In this document: piece after piece, positions 1 to 7,265 of the stretch | How positions within the stretch are numbered: position 1 is the stretch's first letter | How the letters are laid out: every line of letters begins with the position of its first letter | NCBI GenBank assembly: GCA_964652155.1 | Contig: CAZZBK010000112.1 | Location: 1-20,164, forward strand | Reading direction: 5' to 3' | DNA from: CAZZBK01 sp964652155 | GTDB taxonomy: Bacteria > Planctomycetota > Planctomycetia > Pirellulales > PNKZ01 | Length of the DNA stretch: 20,164 nt | Position numbers and translations under genes: made by a program | The notes under the pieces: model-generated | Databases searched by the model: none | The model's input: only the letters and a program-made list of their open reading frames with translations | What the model was told of the DNA's origin: nothing

Positions 1-52
1 ACTCGCCGGGGTTTGCTTCGCAAACCGCCAGCCACCCACAACGGTGACGCTC
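1..52. repeat. REP-like dispersed repeat, copy 1 (cut by window edge)
   Basis: This stretch is nearly identical to 11001-11052, with mismatches only at positions 27 and 40. It contains the hairpin GGTTTGC-TTC-GCAAACC followed by a GCCAGCCACCC block. It lies about 45 bases beyond the stop codon of the minus-strand galM gene; the other copy also sits just beyond the stop of a minus-strand gene (hemQ). Short, palindromic and intergenic, it resembles REP/BIME elements. The left edge may continue outside the window. A short palindrome, GGGACTGTCCC (57-67), follows it. Confidence 0.75.
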
Positions 53-97
53 ACATGGGACTGTCCCCGGCTCCGCCGTCATGTTGTGAGACGCCAC

Positions 98-1234
98 TTA
101 CTCTACGCCAAACACAAACACCGTGGCGTATTGGTACGTCTGGCCAGGGCGCACAATCGTCGAAGGAAAATTCGCGTGGTTCACGCTGTCAGGATAGTGC
201 TGCGTCTCAAGGCACACAGCGCTGCGCTGCGGGTACACAAGCCCCCCCTTGCCCGTTTGTCCTTTCAAGAAATTGCCCGAGTAAAGCTGAATCGCCGGTT
301 GATTGGCGAGCACCGTCAGCGTGCGTCCCGAGCTCGGGTCGCGTAGCCGCGCCGCCAGCGTCGGAGTGGCCTGTCGATCGCGGAGCACAAAATTGTGGTC
401 GTAGCCCAGCGCCGCCGTGCTGATCAGTTGATCGATCCGGGCACCGAGTCGCGTCCGCTTCGTAAAGTCGAGCGGCGTGCCGCTCACGCTGGCGATCTGA
501 CCGCTGGGGATCAACGTGTCGTCGGTCGGCGTGTAGCGGTCGGCCGCCAACTCGAGCTCATGGTCCAAGACCGTCGCCGCGCCAGCCCCTGTCAGATTGA
601 AATAGCTGTGATTGGTCAGGTTGACCGGCGTGGCCTTGTCGGTCTGCGCCCAATAGTCGATCGTAAGTTCGTTGCGGTCGTTGAGCGTGTAGGTCACGGC
701 AATTTTTAAGGTGCCGGGATAACCTTCCTCGCCGTCAGGGCTCGTGTAGGTGAATCGCACGCTCCCTTGATCGCTGTTGGGGAGCGCCTGCCAAATCACC
801 TTGTCGAGATTGCGCTTGACGCCGCCATGCAAGTGGTTGGGCCCATTGTTCACGGCCAGCTCATAGGCTTGCCCATCGAGCGTAAAACGCCCCTTGGCAA
901 TGCGATTGGCGACGCGGCCGGTCGTGCAGCCGAAGAACTGATTGTCCTCGCCTTCGTAGCCCGCCACGGTGTCGAACCCCAACACAATGTCGGCCGCTGT
1001 TCCTTGCCGATCGGGCGTTAGGAGCTGCGCGAGCGTTGCGCCGCGCGTCATGATCTTGGCCACCACGCCATTCTTGTTGCTAAGCGTGTAGAGTTCGACC
1101 TTCTGCCCCTCCGCGGTGCGACCCAACTCGCTGGGGCCCGAGACCTGCACCGCGGCCGATGCCCGAGACCAGCTCGCCATCATGAACAAGCTTCCCAAGA
1201 GTAGGTTCCGATAGAAGGTCGCAGTGCTCAGCAT
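98..1234 (-). CDS. galM: Aldose 1-epimerase (galactose mutarotase), exported
   Basis: The enzyme interconverts the alpha and beta anomers of aldoses such as galactose and glucose. The 378-residue protein has the GalM layout: NRI near residue 110, NHLHGG (133-138), the catalytic-histidine motif NHSYFNL (208-214), GYDHNF (277-282) and LETQHYPDS (342-350), whose E343 fits the general base. The first ~28 residues form a signal peptide (hydrophobic LLLGSLFMMA, then ASAA), so the enzyme probably acts in the periplasm or outside the cell, unlike the cytoplasmic E. coli GalM. The ATG follows an AGGAAA ribosome site (spacing about 8). The gene is divergent from the PLP decarboxylase and shows no link to a Leloir operon. 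The family call is secure; the sugar specificity is not. Confidence 0.93.
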   Translation of the reverse strand: MLSTATFYRNLLLGSLFMMASWSRASAAVQVSGPSELGRTAEGQKVELYTLSNKNGVVAKIMTRGATLAQLLTPDRQGTAADIVLGFDTVAGYEGEDNQFFGCTTGRVANRIAKGRFTLDGQAYELAVNNGPNHLHGGVKRNLDKVIWQALPNSDQGSVRFTYTSPDGEEGYPGTLKIAVTYTLNDRNELTIDYWAQTDKATPVNLTNHSYFNLTGAGAATVLDHELELAADRYTPTDDTLIPSGQIASVSGTPLDFTKRTRLGARIDQLISTAALGYDHNFVLRDRQATPTLAARLRDPSSGRTLTVLANQPAIQLYSGNFLKGQTGKGGLVYPQRSAVCLETQHYPDSVNHANFPSTIVRPGQTYQYATVFVFGVE

Positions 1235-1286
1235 GGTGGCGGTTTCCTAAAAATCGGGATGCGTCGAAATGCCTGGGTCGGCCACG

Positions 1287-1295
1287 ATTGTAGCA
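1287..1295 (-). promoter_or_regulatory. Candidate extended -10 element for galM
   Basis: The minus strand reads TGCTACAAT, an extended -10 (TGn plus TACAAT), about 50 bases upstream of the galM start. No convincing -35 precedes it, as is common for extended -10 promoters. TACAATCG also occurs on the minus strand upstream of the second oxidoreductase and of the SulP group. Confidence 0.4.
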
Positions 1296-1428
1296 CGCGG
1301 GCTCGGCTCGTGCAGCACGATGGCGACCCGGTTGTTCCTCGTCGATCCACCTAGTGGAGGCTTCCCGAGACCGATAAGATTCCCATAGCAACGCCCTCAA
1401 CCATCACTCGACGGCCAGTCCACGTCTT

Positions 1429-3123
1429 ATGAACACCTCGTCGCAGCGTCCTGTCTCGCCGCCGCCTCGCTACCGTCAGCAGTTGGAGCGGTTGCGCGGC
1501 CAGTTTCCGCAGCCGGTCAGCGACCCAGTCCACGACGCCTACGTCGTGTTCTCGATTCTCCGGGCGCTCAATGAGGTCGATTCGCTCAAGTCGCAGACGC
1601 CCTTGCTGGGCGCGCCGCGCGAGAGCGATTTCCGCAGTGCCCTGGCCGCGCGAATCGCCGAGCACGGCCTGTCGCTCGAACAGGTCATCCCCGAGTTGGT
1701 CAAGCATCTTGAAGGCATGTTCATCTGGGGACATCCGCACAGCCAGCTCAATGTCATTACCCACCCCACCATCGCCAGCGTGATTGGGGTCGTGCTCAGC
1801 AGCACGTTCAACCCAAACTTATGCAGCGAAGAGAGTGGGCATGGCGTGAGCGCGGCCGAGGCCCGGGCTGCCAACATCGCCGCCGATCTCGTGGGCTACG
1901 ATCCGCAGCGCGCCTCGGGCGTGTTCACGTTCGGCGGCACCGGTTGCATGCTCTATGGCGTCAAGGTGGGTCTCGAAAAAGCCTGCCCCGGCACCATGCA
2001 GCAGGGGCTCCGCGAGAGCGCCGTGATCTTGTGCTCGATGCAAAGCCACTACTGCGCGCTCAACGTGGCCGGCTGGCTCGGGATCGGACAAGAGCATGTG
2101 ATTCGGGTGCACACGCACCTGGACAACTCGATCAAGCTCGACGAACTGGCCAGCGCTGCGCGTGAAGCGCTTAGGGCAGGCAAGAAAATCGCCGCCTTCA
2201 TCGCCACGATGGGGACCACCGACGCCTTTGGGCTCGACGACCTGCGCGGCATTTATGAGCTGCGCGAGGAGTTGGTCCGCGAGTTCAAGTTGCCTTATAA
2301 GCCGCACATTCACGCCGACGCCGTGATTGGCTGGGCTTGGTCCGTGTTCAACGATTACGATTTTATTCGCAACGAGATGGGCTTTCGCGGCCGGACGGTC
2401 CGCGCGCTGGCCGCCGCCCAGCGGCGCGTCAGCGCCCTGTCGCTCGCCGACTCGCTGGCGATCGACTTTCACAAGACCGGCTATGCCCCGTACATCTCGT
2501 CGCTCGTCCTTTTTCGCGATCGCGCCGACCTCAAATTCATCGAACGGCCGCGGCAGGCCATGCCCTATTTGTTCCAGTCGGGCGAGCATCATCCGGCCAT
2601 GTTTACGCTCGAAACCAGTCGCAGCGGATGTGGGCCGATGGCGGCGCTGGCCAATCTGCTGATGTTTGGCAAGGAAGGGCTCCGCACCATGCTGGGGCAC
2701 GTCGTCGAGATGGCCGAGGTCCTGCGCGAAGGGCTCGAAGCGCATCCCGACCTGACCGTGCTCAACGGCGACAACGTTGGGCCTGTCACGCTGTTTCGCG
2801 TATACCCCAGCGGGGTCGACACGTTCAGTGTCAAAGACCGCGAACGCTCGGAGGCGGGGTTTCAAGCGAAGTTGCTCGAATATAACGAGCTGAACCGGCG
2901 TGTGTTTCAACGCGTGCATGCCGCGGCGCTGCAAGGCCAGGCGGTCGTGCTCTCGATGACCGACTGTTACCGGCATAGCGACTTCGGTCATCCCATCGCG
3001 GCACTCAAGTCGTACGTGCTGTCGCCGTTCACCGACGAAGAGCACATGCAGTCGATTTTGCACGACGTGCTCGCGGCACGCGACGCAATCTGCGCCGAAG
3101 ACGCAGCACGCTCGCCCGAGTGA
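1429..3123 (+). CDS. PLP-dependent group II decarboxylase (AADC/GAD-like), substrate unknown
   Basis: This 564-residue fold-type I enzyme removes the carboxyl group from an amino acid using pyridoxal phosphate. Visible motifs: HPHSQLNVITHP (102-113), the glycine-rich phosphate-binding stretch FTFGGTGCMLYG (166-177), SHYCALNVAG (206-215), whose H207 should stack on the PLP ring, HADA (295-298) with D297 pairing with the pyridine nitrogen, and DFHKTGYAPY (346-355) with the Schiff-base lysine K349. It is longer than typical glutamate or aromatic decarboxylases (roughly 450-480 residues). No transporter or polyamine gene adjoins it, so glutamate, aromatic amino acid or diaminobutyrate remain possible substrates. 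No clear ribosome site precedes the ATG. The small membrane protein gene follows 197 bases later. Confidence 0.88.
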   Translation: MNTSSQRPVSPPPRYRQQLERLRGQFPQPVSDPVHDAYVVFSILRALNEVDSLKSQTPLLGAPRESDFRSALAARIAEHGLSLEQVIPELVKHLEGMFIWGHPHSQLNVITHPTIASVIGVVLSSTFNPNLCSEESGHGVSAAEARAANIAADLVGYDPQRASGVFTFGGTGCMLYGVKVGLEKACPGTMQQGLRESAVILCSMQSHYCALNVAGWLGIGQEHVIRVHTHLDNSIKLDELASAAREALRAGKKIAAFIATMGTTDAFGLDDLRGIYELREELVREFKLPYKPHIHADAVIGWAWSVFNDYDFIRNEMGFRGRTVRALAAAQRRVSALSLADSLAIDFHKTGYAPYISSLVLFRDRADLKFIERPRQAMPYLFQSGEHHPAMFTLETSRSGCGPMAALANLLMFGKEGLRTMLGHVVEMAEVLREGLEAHPDLTVLNGDNVGPVTLFRVYPSGVDTFSVKDRERSEAGFQAKLLEYNELNRRVFQRVHAAALQGQAVVLSMTDCYRHSDFGHPIAALKSYVLSPFTDEEHMQSILHDVLAARDAICAEDAARSPE

Positions 3124-3320
3124 TTCATGCGCTCGACCGGGCGATCATCCCTTGTCAGTTGAGATGCCGTTCGATAAAGTTGTGTGCGACGGTCTGCCTC
3201 AAACACTCCGTCAAGACCTCGAGGCCGACGGCTGTGAAGGCTCCTTGTGGGAGTCATTCTACGGCGCTGGGAGTCGTATCCTCGGGGTTTTTTCTTGCGC
3301 GACTCGTTGCGAGCCCGATC

Positions 3321-3605
3321 ATGCGTTCGTCGTTCAATCCGTTCTACATCCTGCTCACGCTCATTGGGGCGCTGTTCTGCGTGTCGGCGTGCGCGTACGG
3401 CGTGCTGGCTTTTTTGTCGTTGCGGGGCCCCGCCGAACTCGACCTCCAGCAATCGAGTTTGCTCACGTTTCTGGCCGCGCATGGCGAGAAGCTGCTGCTC
3501 GGCGAGATTGCGGCGCTCGCCCTGGCAACGATCGCCGCCATCCTGAGCGATCAGCGCGCCGCGACCGCAAAGCCACGCGACGGTGCATTGAACCGCTCTT
3601 CGTGA
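3321..3605 (+). CDS. Small hypothetical membrane protein, two predicted TM helices
   Basis: A 94-residue protein I do not recognise. Two hydrophobic segments, about residues 8-31 and 55-75, are joined by a loop containing GPAELDLQQ; the polar C-terminus is rich in Arg, Ala and Lys. The frame is open further upstream to 3120, but that part is charged and cysteine-rich and looks non-coding, so the ATG at 3321 just before the first helix is preferred; the ribosome site is weak (GCGAG). It lies 35 bases before ligA on the same strand and may be co-transcribed with it. Confidence 0.6.
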   Translation: MRSSFNPFYILLTLIGALFCVSACAYGVLAFLSLRGPAELDLQQSSLLTFLAAHGEKLLLGEIAALALATIAAILSDQRAATAKPRDGALNRSS

Positions 3606-3630
3606 AACGCATTGGGTGATGGGTCACATC

Positions 3631-3634
3631 GGAG
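3631..3634 (+). promoter_or_regulatory. Ribosome binding site of ligA
   Basis: GGAG sits six bases before the ATG at 3641 and fixes the ligA start. Confidence 0.6.
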
Positions 3635-3640
3635 CATCAC

Positions 3641-5644
3641 ATGACGACCGATTGGCACGCTCGGGCGGATAAACTTCGCGAGCAGATTCGTTTTCATGAC
3701 CGCAAATACTACGTCGAGGCGGCGCCCGAGATCAGCGATCGTGAGTACGATCGGCTGATCGACGAACTCAAGCAACTTGAGGCGGCGCATCCTGAGCTGG
3801 TCACCCCAGATAGCCCCACGCAACGCGTCGGCGACGCGCCGGTCGAATCTCTCAATCAGGTCGAGCATCGCGTGGCGATGCTCTCCATCGACAACACGTA
3901 TAGCCTTGACGAGCTGCGCAGCTTCGGACAGCGTGTCGCCAAACTGCTCGACAACGAGCCGATCGAATGGGTTGTCGAACTCAAGGTCGACGGCGTCGCC
4001 CTGTCGCTGACGTATGAGAACGGCCTGCTGACGCGCGGCGTGACACGCGGCAACGGCCGAGTGGGCGACGACGTGACCCATAACGTGCGGACCCTGGAGA
4101 GCGTGCCGCTTTGCTTGCTGGGGGACGATGTGCCGGCGGTGCTCGACGTGCGCGGCGAGGTGTATATGACCAATTCGGATTTGGTCGAATTCAATGCCGA
4201 GCAGACCGCGCGAAACGAGCCCGTGCTGGCCAACACCCGCAACGGCTCGGCGGGGGCGATCCGGCTGCTCGACCCGCGCGAGTGCGCGCGGCGGCGCTTG
4301 CGATTCTTCTGTCATGGGGTTGGCAGCACCGCCGGGCTGGCCTGCACGACGCACGCTGAGTTTTTGCGCGATATTGCTCGCTGGGGGCTGCCCCGCGCTC
4401 CGCTCACCGAGGTCTTTCCGACCTTCGAGGCGGCCCTGACGCACTGCGAGCAAATCACCGAGTCGTTGCACGAACTCGATTTCGAGATCGACGGCTTGGT
4501 GCTCAAGGTGAATCGATTCGACCAGCGCGAACGCTTGGGAGCGACATCGAAAGCCCCACGCTGGGTCGTGGCGTACAAGTTCGAGAAGTACGAAGCGGTC
4601 ACCAAGCTGCTCGGCATCCGCGTGCAGATCGGCAAGACCGGAGCCATCACGCCGGTGGCCGACCTGGAGCCCGTCGACTTGGCGCAGACCATCGTCTCGC
4701 GCGCTAGTTTGCATAACGCCGAAGAGATTCGCCGCAAAGACGTGCGGGTCGGCGATTATGTGGTGGTCGAGAAAGCGGGCAAGATCATCCCGCACGTCGT
4801 GCGAGTCGAAAAGCATCGCCGGAGCGAAGAACTCTGCCCGTTCGAGTTCCCGACGCAATGTCCCGAGTGCCAAGAGCGATTGGTGCAAGACGAGGGGGGC
4901 GTCTACATTCGCTGCCCCAACATGCAATGCCCGGCGCAATGGAAAGAGCGGCTGCGCTACTATGCCAGCCGCAATGCCATGGACATCGAAGGCTTGGGTG
5001 ACAAGCTAGTCGACCAACTCGTGGGAGACAAGCTAGTCCGCGGCTATGCCGACCTGTATGCGCTGACGGTCGAGCAGGTGACGGCATTGGAGCGGATGGG
5101 GCACAAGTCGGCCGAGAACTTGGTGCGCGAGATCGCCCAGAGCAAGGATCGCGGCCTGATTCGGTTGCTCAACGCGCTCTCGATTCGACACGTGGGGCAG
5201 CGCGTGGCGACCATCCTGGCCGAACATTTTGGCTCGATCGAGGCTTTGCAGGAGGCGTCGGTCGAGCAGTTGAGCGCGGTGCCCGAGGTCGGGCCGATCA
5301 TCGCGCAAAGCGTATTCGATTACCTGCACGGCGCGTTTGGCCAGCAGGTGATTGGCGAGTTGCGACGGGTCGGCGTGAACATGACGGCCGAGAAGCGTGC
5401 GCCCGTGGGCGGTTCGCTCTCGGGCAAGACGCTCGTCGTCACCGGCACGCTGGAAAAATACACGCGCGACGAGATTCAGGCCCTGATCGTGCGGCATGGC
5501 GGTCGCGCGGCGTCGAGCGTCTCGAAGAAAACCGACTATGTCGTCGCCGGCCAGGACGCGGGGAGCAAGTTGGAAAAGGCCCAATCGCTGGGCGTGAGCG
5601 TTTTGAGCGAAGCGGATTTTGACCGCTTGATTGGCGTCATGTAA
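3641..5644 (+). CDS. ligA: NAD-dependent DNA ligase LigA
   Basis: LigA seals nicks in duplex DNA using NAD+ during replication and repair. The 667-residue length is typical. Order of parts: N-terminal Ia domain with HDRKYYVEAAPEISDREYD (19-37), which binds the NMN half of NAD; adenylation domain with ELKVDG (113-118), nucleotide-accepting lysine K115 and the TRGNGRVGDDVT stretch (135-146); a conserved NGSAGAIR (201-208); OB fold from about 320; a zinc finger with C407, C410, C425 and C430; helix-hairpin-helix repeats from about 448 to 580; a C-terminal BRCT domain (about 591-667) with SGKTLVVTGTLE. All catalytic residues are present. The gene converges on the PDZ protease with only three bases between the stop codons. 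Confidence 0.98.
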   Translation: MTTDWHARADKLREQIRFHDRKYYVEAAPEISDREYDRLIDELKQLEAAHPELVTPDSPTQRVGDAPVESLNQVEHRVAMLSIDNTYSLDELRSFGQRVAKLLDNEPIEWVVELKVDGVALSLTYENGLLTRGVTRGNGRVGDDVTHNVRTLESVPLCLLGDDVPAVLDVRGEVYMTNSDLVEFNAEQTARNEPVLANTRNGSAGAIRLLDPRECARRRLRFFCHGVGSTAGLACTTHAEFLRDIARWGLPRAPLTEVFPTFEAALTHCEQITESLHELDFEIDGLVLKVNRFDQRERLGATSKAPRWVVAYKFEKYEAVTKLLGIRVQIGKTGAITPVADLEPVDLAQTIVSRASLHNAEEIRRKDVRVGDYVVVEKAGKIIPHVVRVEKHRRSEELCPFEFPTQCPECQERLVQDEGGVYIRCPNMQCPAQWKERLRYYASRNAMDIEGLGDKLVDQLVGDKLVRGYADLYALTVEQVTALERMGHKSAENLVREIAQSKDRGLIRLLNALSIRHVGQRVATILAEHFGSIEALQEASVEQLSAVPEVGPIIAQSVFDYLHGAFGQQVIGELRRVGVNMTAEKRAPVGGSLSGKTLVVTGTLEKYTRDEIQALIVRHGGRAASSVSKKTDYVVAGQDAGSKLEKAQSLGVSVLSEADFDRLIGVM

Positions 5645-5647
5645 GGC

Positions 5648-7174
5648 CTATTCGGCAGCTGCAACCACGACATCTTTGCCGAAAAAGCCCGTGGCGAAGT
5701 CGATCACCTTGATCGTCACGGCTTTGTTCACCTTGGCCACTTCGCGGCGAAAATCGTCGGGGGTCTCCAGCGGCGTGCCATCGACGGATTTGACGAACAT
5801 GCCCGGCGCGAGCCCCGCCTTGGCGGCGAGGCTATTGGGTTCGACCTCCGAAACAGCCACCGGAGTCACCAGTGCGTCGCTCGTGCCGATGCGCACTCCG
5901 ACCACGGCCGAGGCAAAGTCAACTCGCAAGCCGCGCCAGTCGGGATCGCGAACGGAGACAATCGGCTTGAGCGACTTGAGCACCGCCGAGGGGCGATACT
6001 TGGCCACGACCAAGTCGCGGACCAGCACTTGGCCGTCTTGCTCGAAGGTGATCGACGTGCGGGCGCCCGCCTGAAGCTTGCCGACTTGTAGCCGCAGGTC
6101 GTCAAAGTCGTTGACCGCTTCGCCGCCGATGTGGGTGATCAGGCTGGGGGCCTGAAACATGGCTTTGTCGCGCAGTCCCGCGGCGGCGGCGGGTGTGCCA
6201 CGACCGACGTGCCCGACGACGAGCCCAGCGCGGCGCGAACCGTGCAGTTGATCGAACGACTCGGCGGGGCTGATGCCCAGGAATCCGTATTCGACCTCGC
6301 GACCTGCCTTGAGTGTATTGATAATGCGGAGGAACGCGGCGTCGATCGGAATAGCATAACCGGCCGCTTGCTCGAAGCCGCTGGTTGCGGCGAGCGAGGT
6401 GGTGAGGCCCACCATTTCGCCCTTGAGGTTGATCAGCGCGCCGCCGCTCGTGCCCCAGTTCAACCGGGCATCGGTTTGAATGAGCGTGCCAAATTGATGC
6501 AGTGTGGGTTCTTCGCCCTGGTTGCGGGGCGAGAGTTTGCGCGACAGATTCGAGATGATGCCCCACGAGGCGCTGACTTGTCCATCGCGGGCAATGCCGT
6601 AAGGGTTGCCCAGCGCGATGACAATTTGTCCCTTTTTGAGCGACTTGGAGTCGCCGAACTTGATGGGGGCAAAGTCGTCGTCGGCGACACTTTCGTTGGG
6701 GGCGACTTTGAGCACGGCCAAGTCGCTACGCGGATCGGCCGCGACGATCACCGTGCGAAAAACCCGTTTGTTGATCGTGGTGACCAAATGCAGGTCGTCT
6801 TTGTTGACGACATGGAAGTTGGTCAGAATATAGCCCTTGGCGTCGATCACCACGCCCGTGGCAAACTCCTTGGGGACGAAACTCGGATCGCGGGGATCAT
6901 TGGAGCGGGGACGCAACTGGCCCGGCACGCCCGGCAAGAACTCGACTCCCACGTCGTTATTGTCCTGCTTGGCAACTCGAGCGATGCTGACCAAAGACTT
7001 CTCGCAGTTGGCGATGGTCTTGGTCATGGCCGACTCGAGCGCGATGGCGGCTTGCAGGCCGGTGGGCTCTGGAGACGCGGCGGGAGTGGGGGCTTGCGCC
7101 GAGACGGCACGGCCACACAGAGCGGCGATCAGGAGCAGCAGCCAGCGAACGCGCGGCGTCGACAGAACACGCAT
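5648..7174 (-). CDS. Secreted trypsin-like serine protease (S1C, Deg/HtrA type) with two PDZ domains
   Basis: Likely an exported quality-control protease of the cell envelope. Numbering from the GTG at 7180 (510 residues), it has a signal peptide (WLLLLIAALCGRAVSA, cleavage near 28), a chymotrypsin-fold domain with H123 (TNFHVV), D153 (RSDLAVLKV) and S245 (GTSGGAL), a first PDZ-like domain at about 297-395 and a second at about 435-505. The oxyanion motif reads GTSGG where most Deg proteases have GNSGG. I prefer the ATG at 7174 because an AGGTAGG ribosome site sits 5-6 bases before it; the in-frame GTG two codons earlier overlaps that site. The gene lies downstream of recA on the same strand, separated by a strong hairpin. 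The substrate is unknown. Confidence 0.9.
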   Translation of the reverse strand: MRVLSTPRVRWLLLLIAALCGRAVSAQAPTPAASPEPTGLQAAIALESAMTKTIANCEKSLVSIARVAKQDNNDVGVEFLPGVPGQLRPRSNDPRDPSFVPKEFATGVVIDAKGYILTNFHVVNKDDLHLVTTINKRVFRTVIVAADPRSDLAVLKVAPNESVADDDFAPIKFGDSKSLKKGQIVIALGNPYGIARDGQVSASWGIISNLSRKLSPRNQGEEPTLHQFGTLIQTDARLNWGTSGGALINLKGEMVGLTTSLAATSGFEQAAGYAIPIDAAFLRIINTLKAGREVEYGFLGISPAESFDQLHGSRRAGLVVGHVGRGTPAAAAGLRDKAMFQAPSLITHIGGEAVNDFDDLRLQVGKLQAGARTSITFEQDGQVLVRDLVVAKYRPSAVLKSLKPIVSVRDPDWRGLRVDFASAVVGVRIGTSDALVTPVAVSEVEPNSLAAKAGLAPGMFVKSVDGTPLETPDDFRREVAKVNKAVTIKVIDFATGFFGKDVVVAAAE

Positions 7175-7205
7175 GGGCACCTACCTGTGTGGAGGATGTA
7201 TTCCA

Positions 7206-7264
7206 CCGGCAGAGTGAGCCCACGCGCGCCTCGTCGAGGCCGCGCATTGCGCAACGGCTGCCGG
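7206..7264 (-). terminator. Nested hairpin between recA and the protease gene
   Basis: The structure begins one base after the recA stop codon. Outer arms CCGGCAG (7206-7212) and CTGCCGG (7258-7264) pair perfectly over seven bases. Inside them, 7224-7245 forms a GC-rich stem (GCGCG-CCTCG with CGAGG-CGCGC) with one bulged C. No U-run follows, so it is not a textbook intrinsic terminator. It may attenuate or protect the recA mRNA 3' end. Confidence 0.45.
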
Positions 7265-7265
7265 A

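Noticed and set aside
1819..3063. 414-codon open frame on the minus strand opposite the PLP decarboxylase
   Set aside because: The sense frame carries the full PLP-site motif set; the antisense frame has none.
3551..4939. 462-codon open frame on the minus strand opposite ligA
   Set aside because: It is antisense to a ligA with every catalytic and zinc-binding residue intact; the translation has no family motif and reflects GC-rich codon bias.
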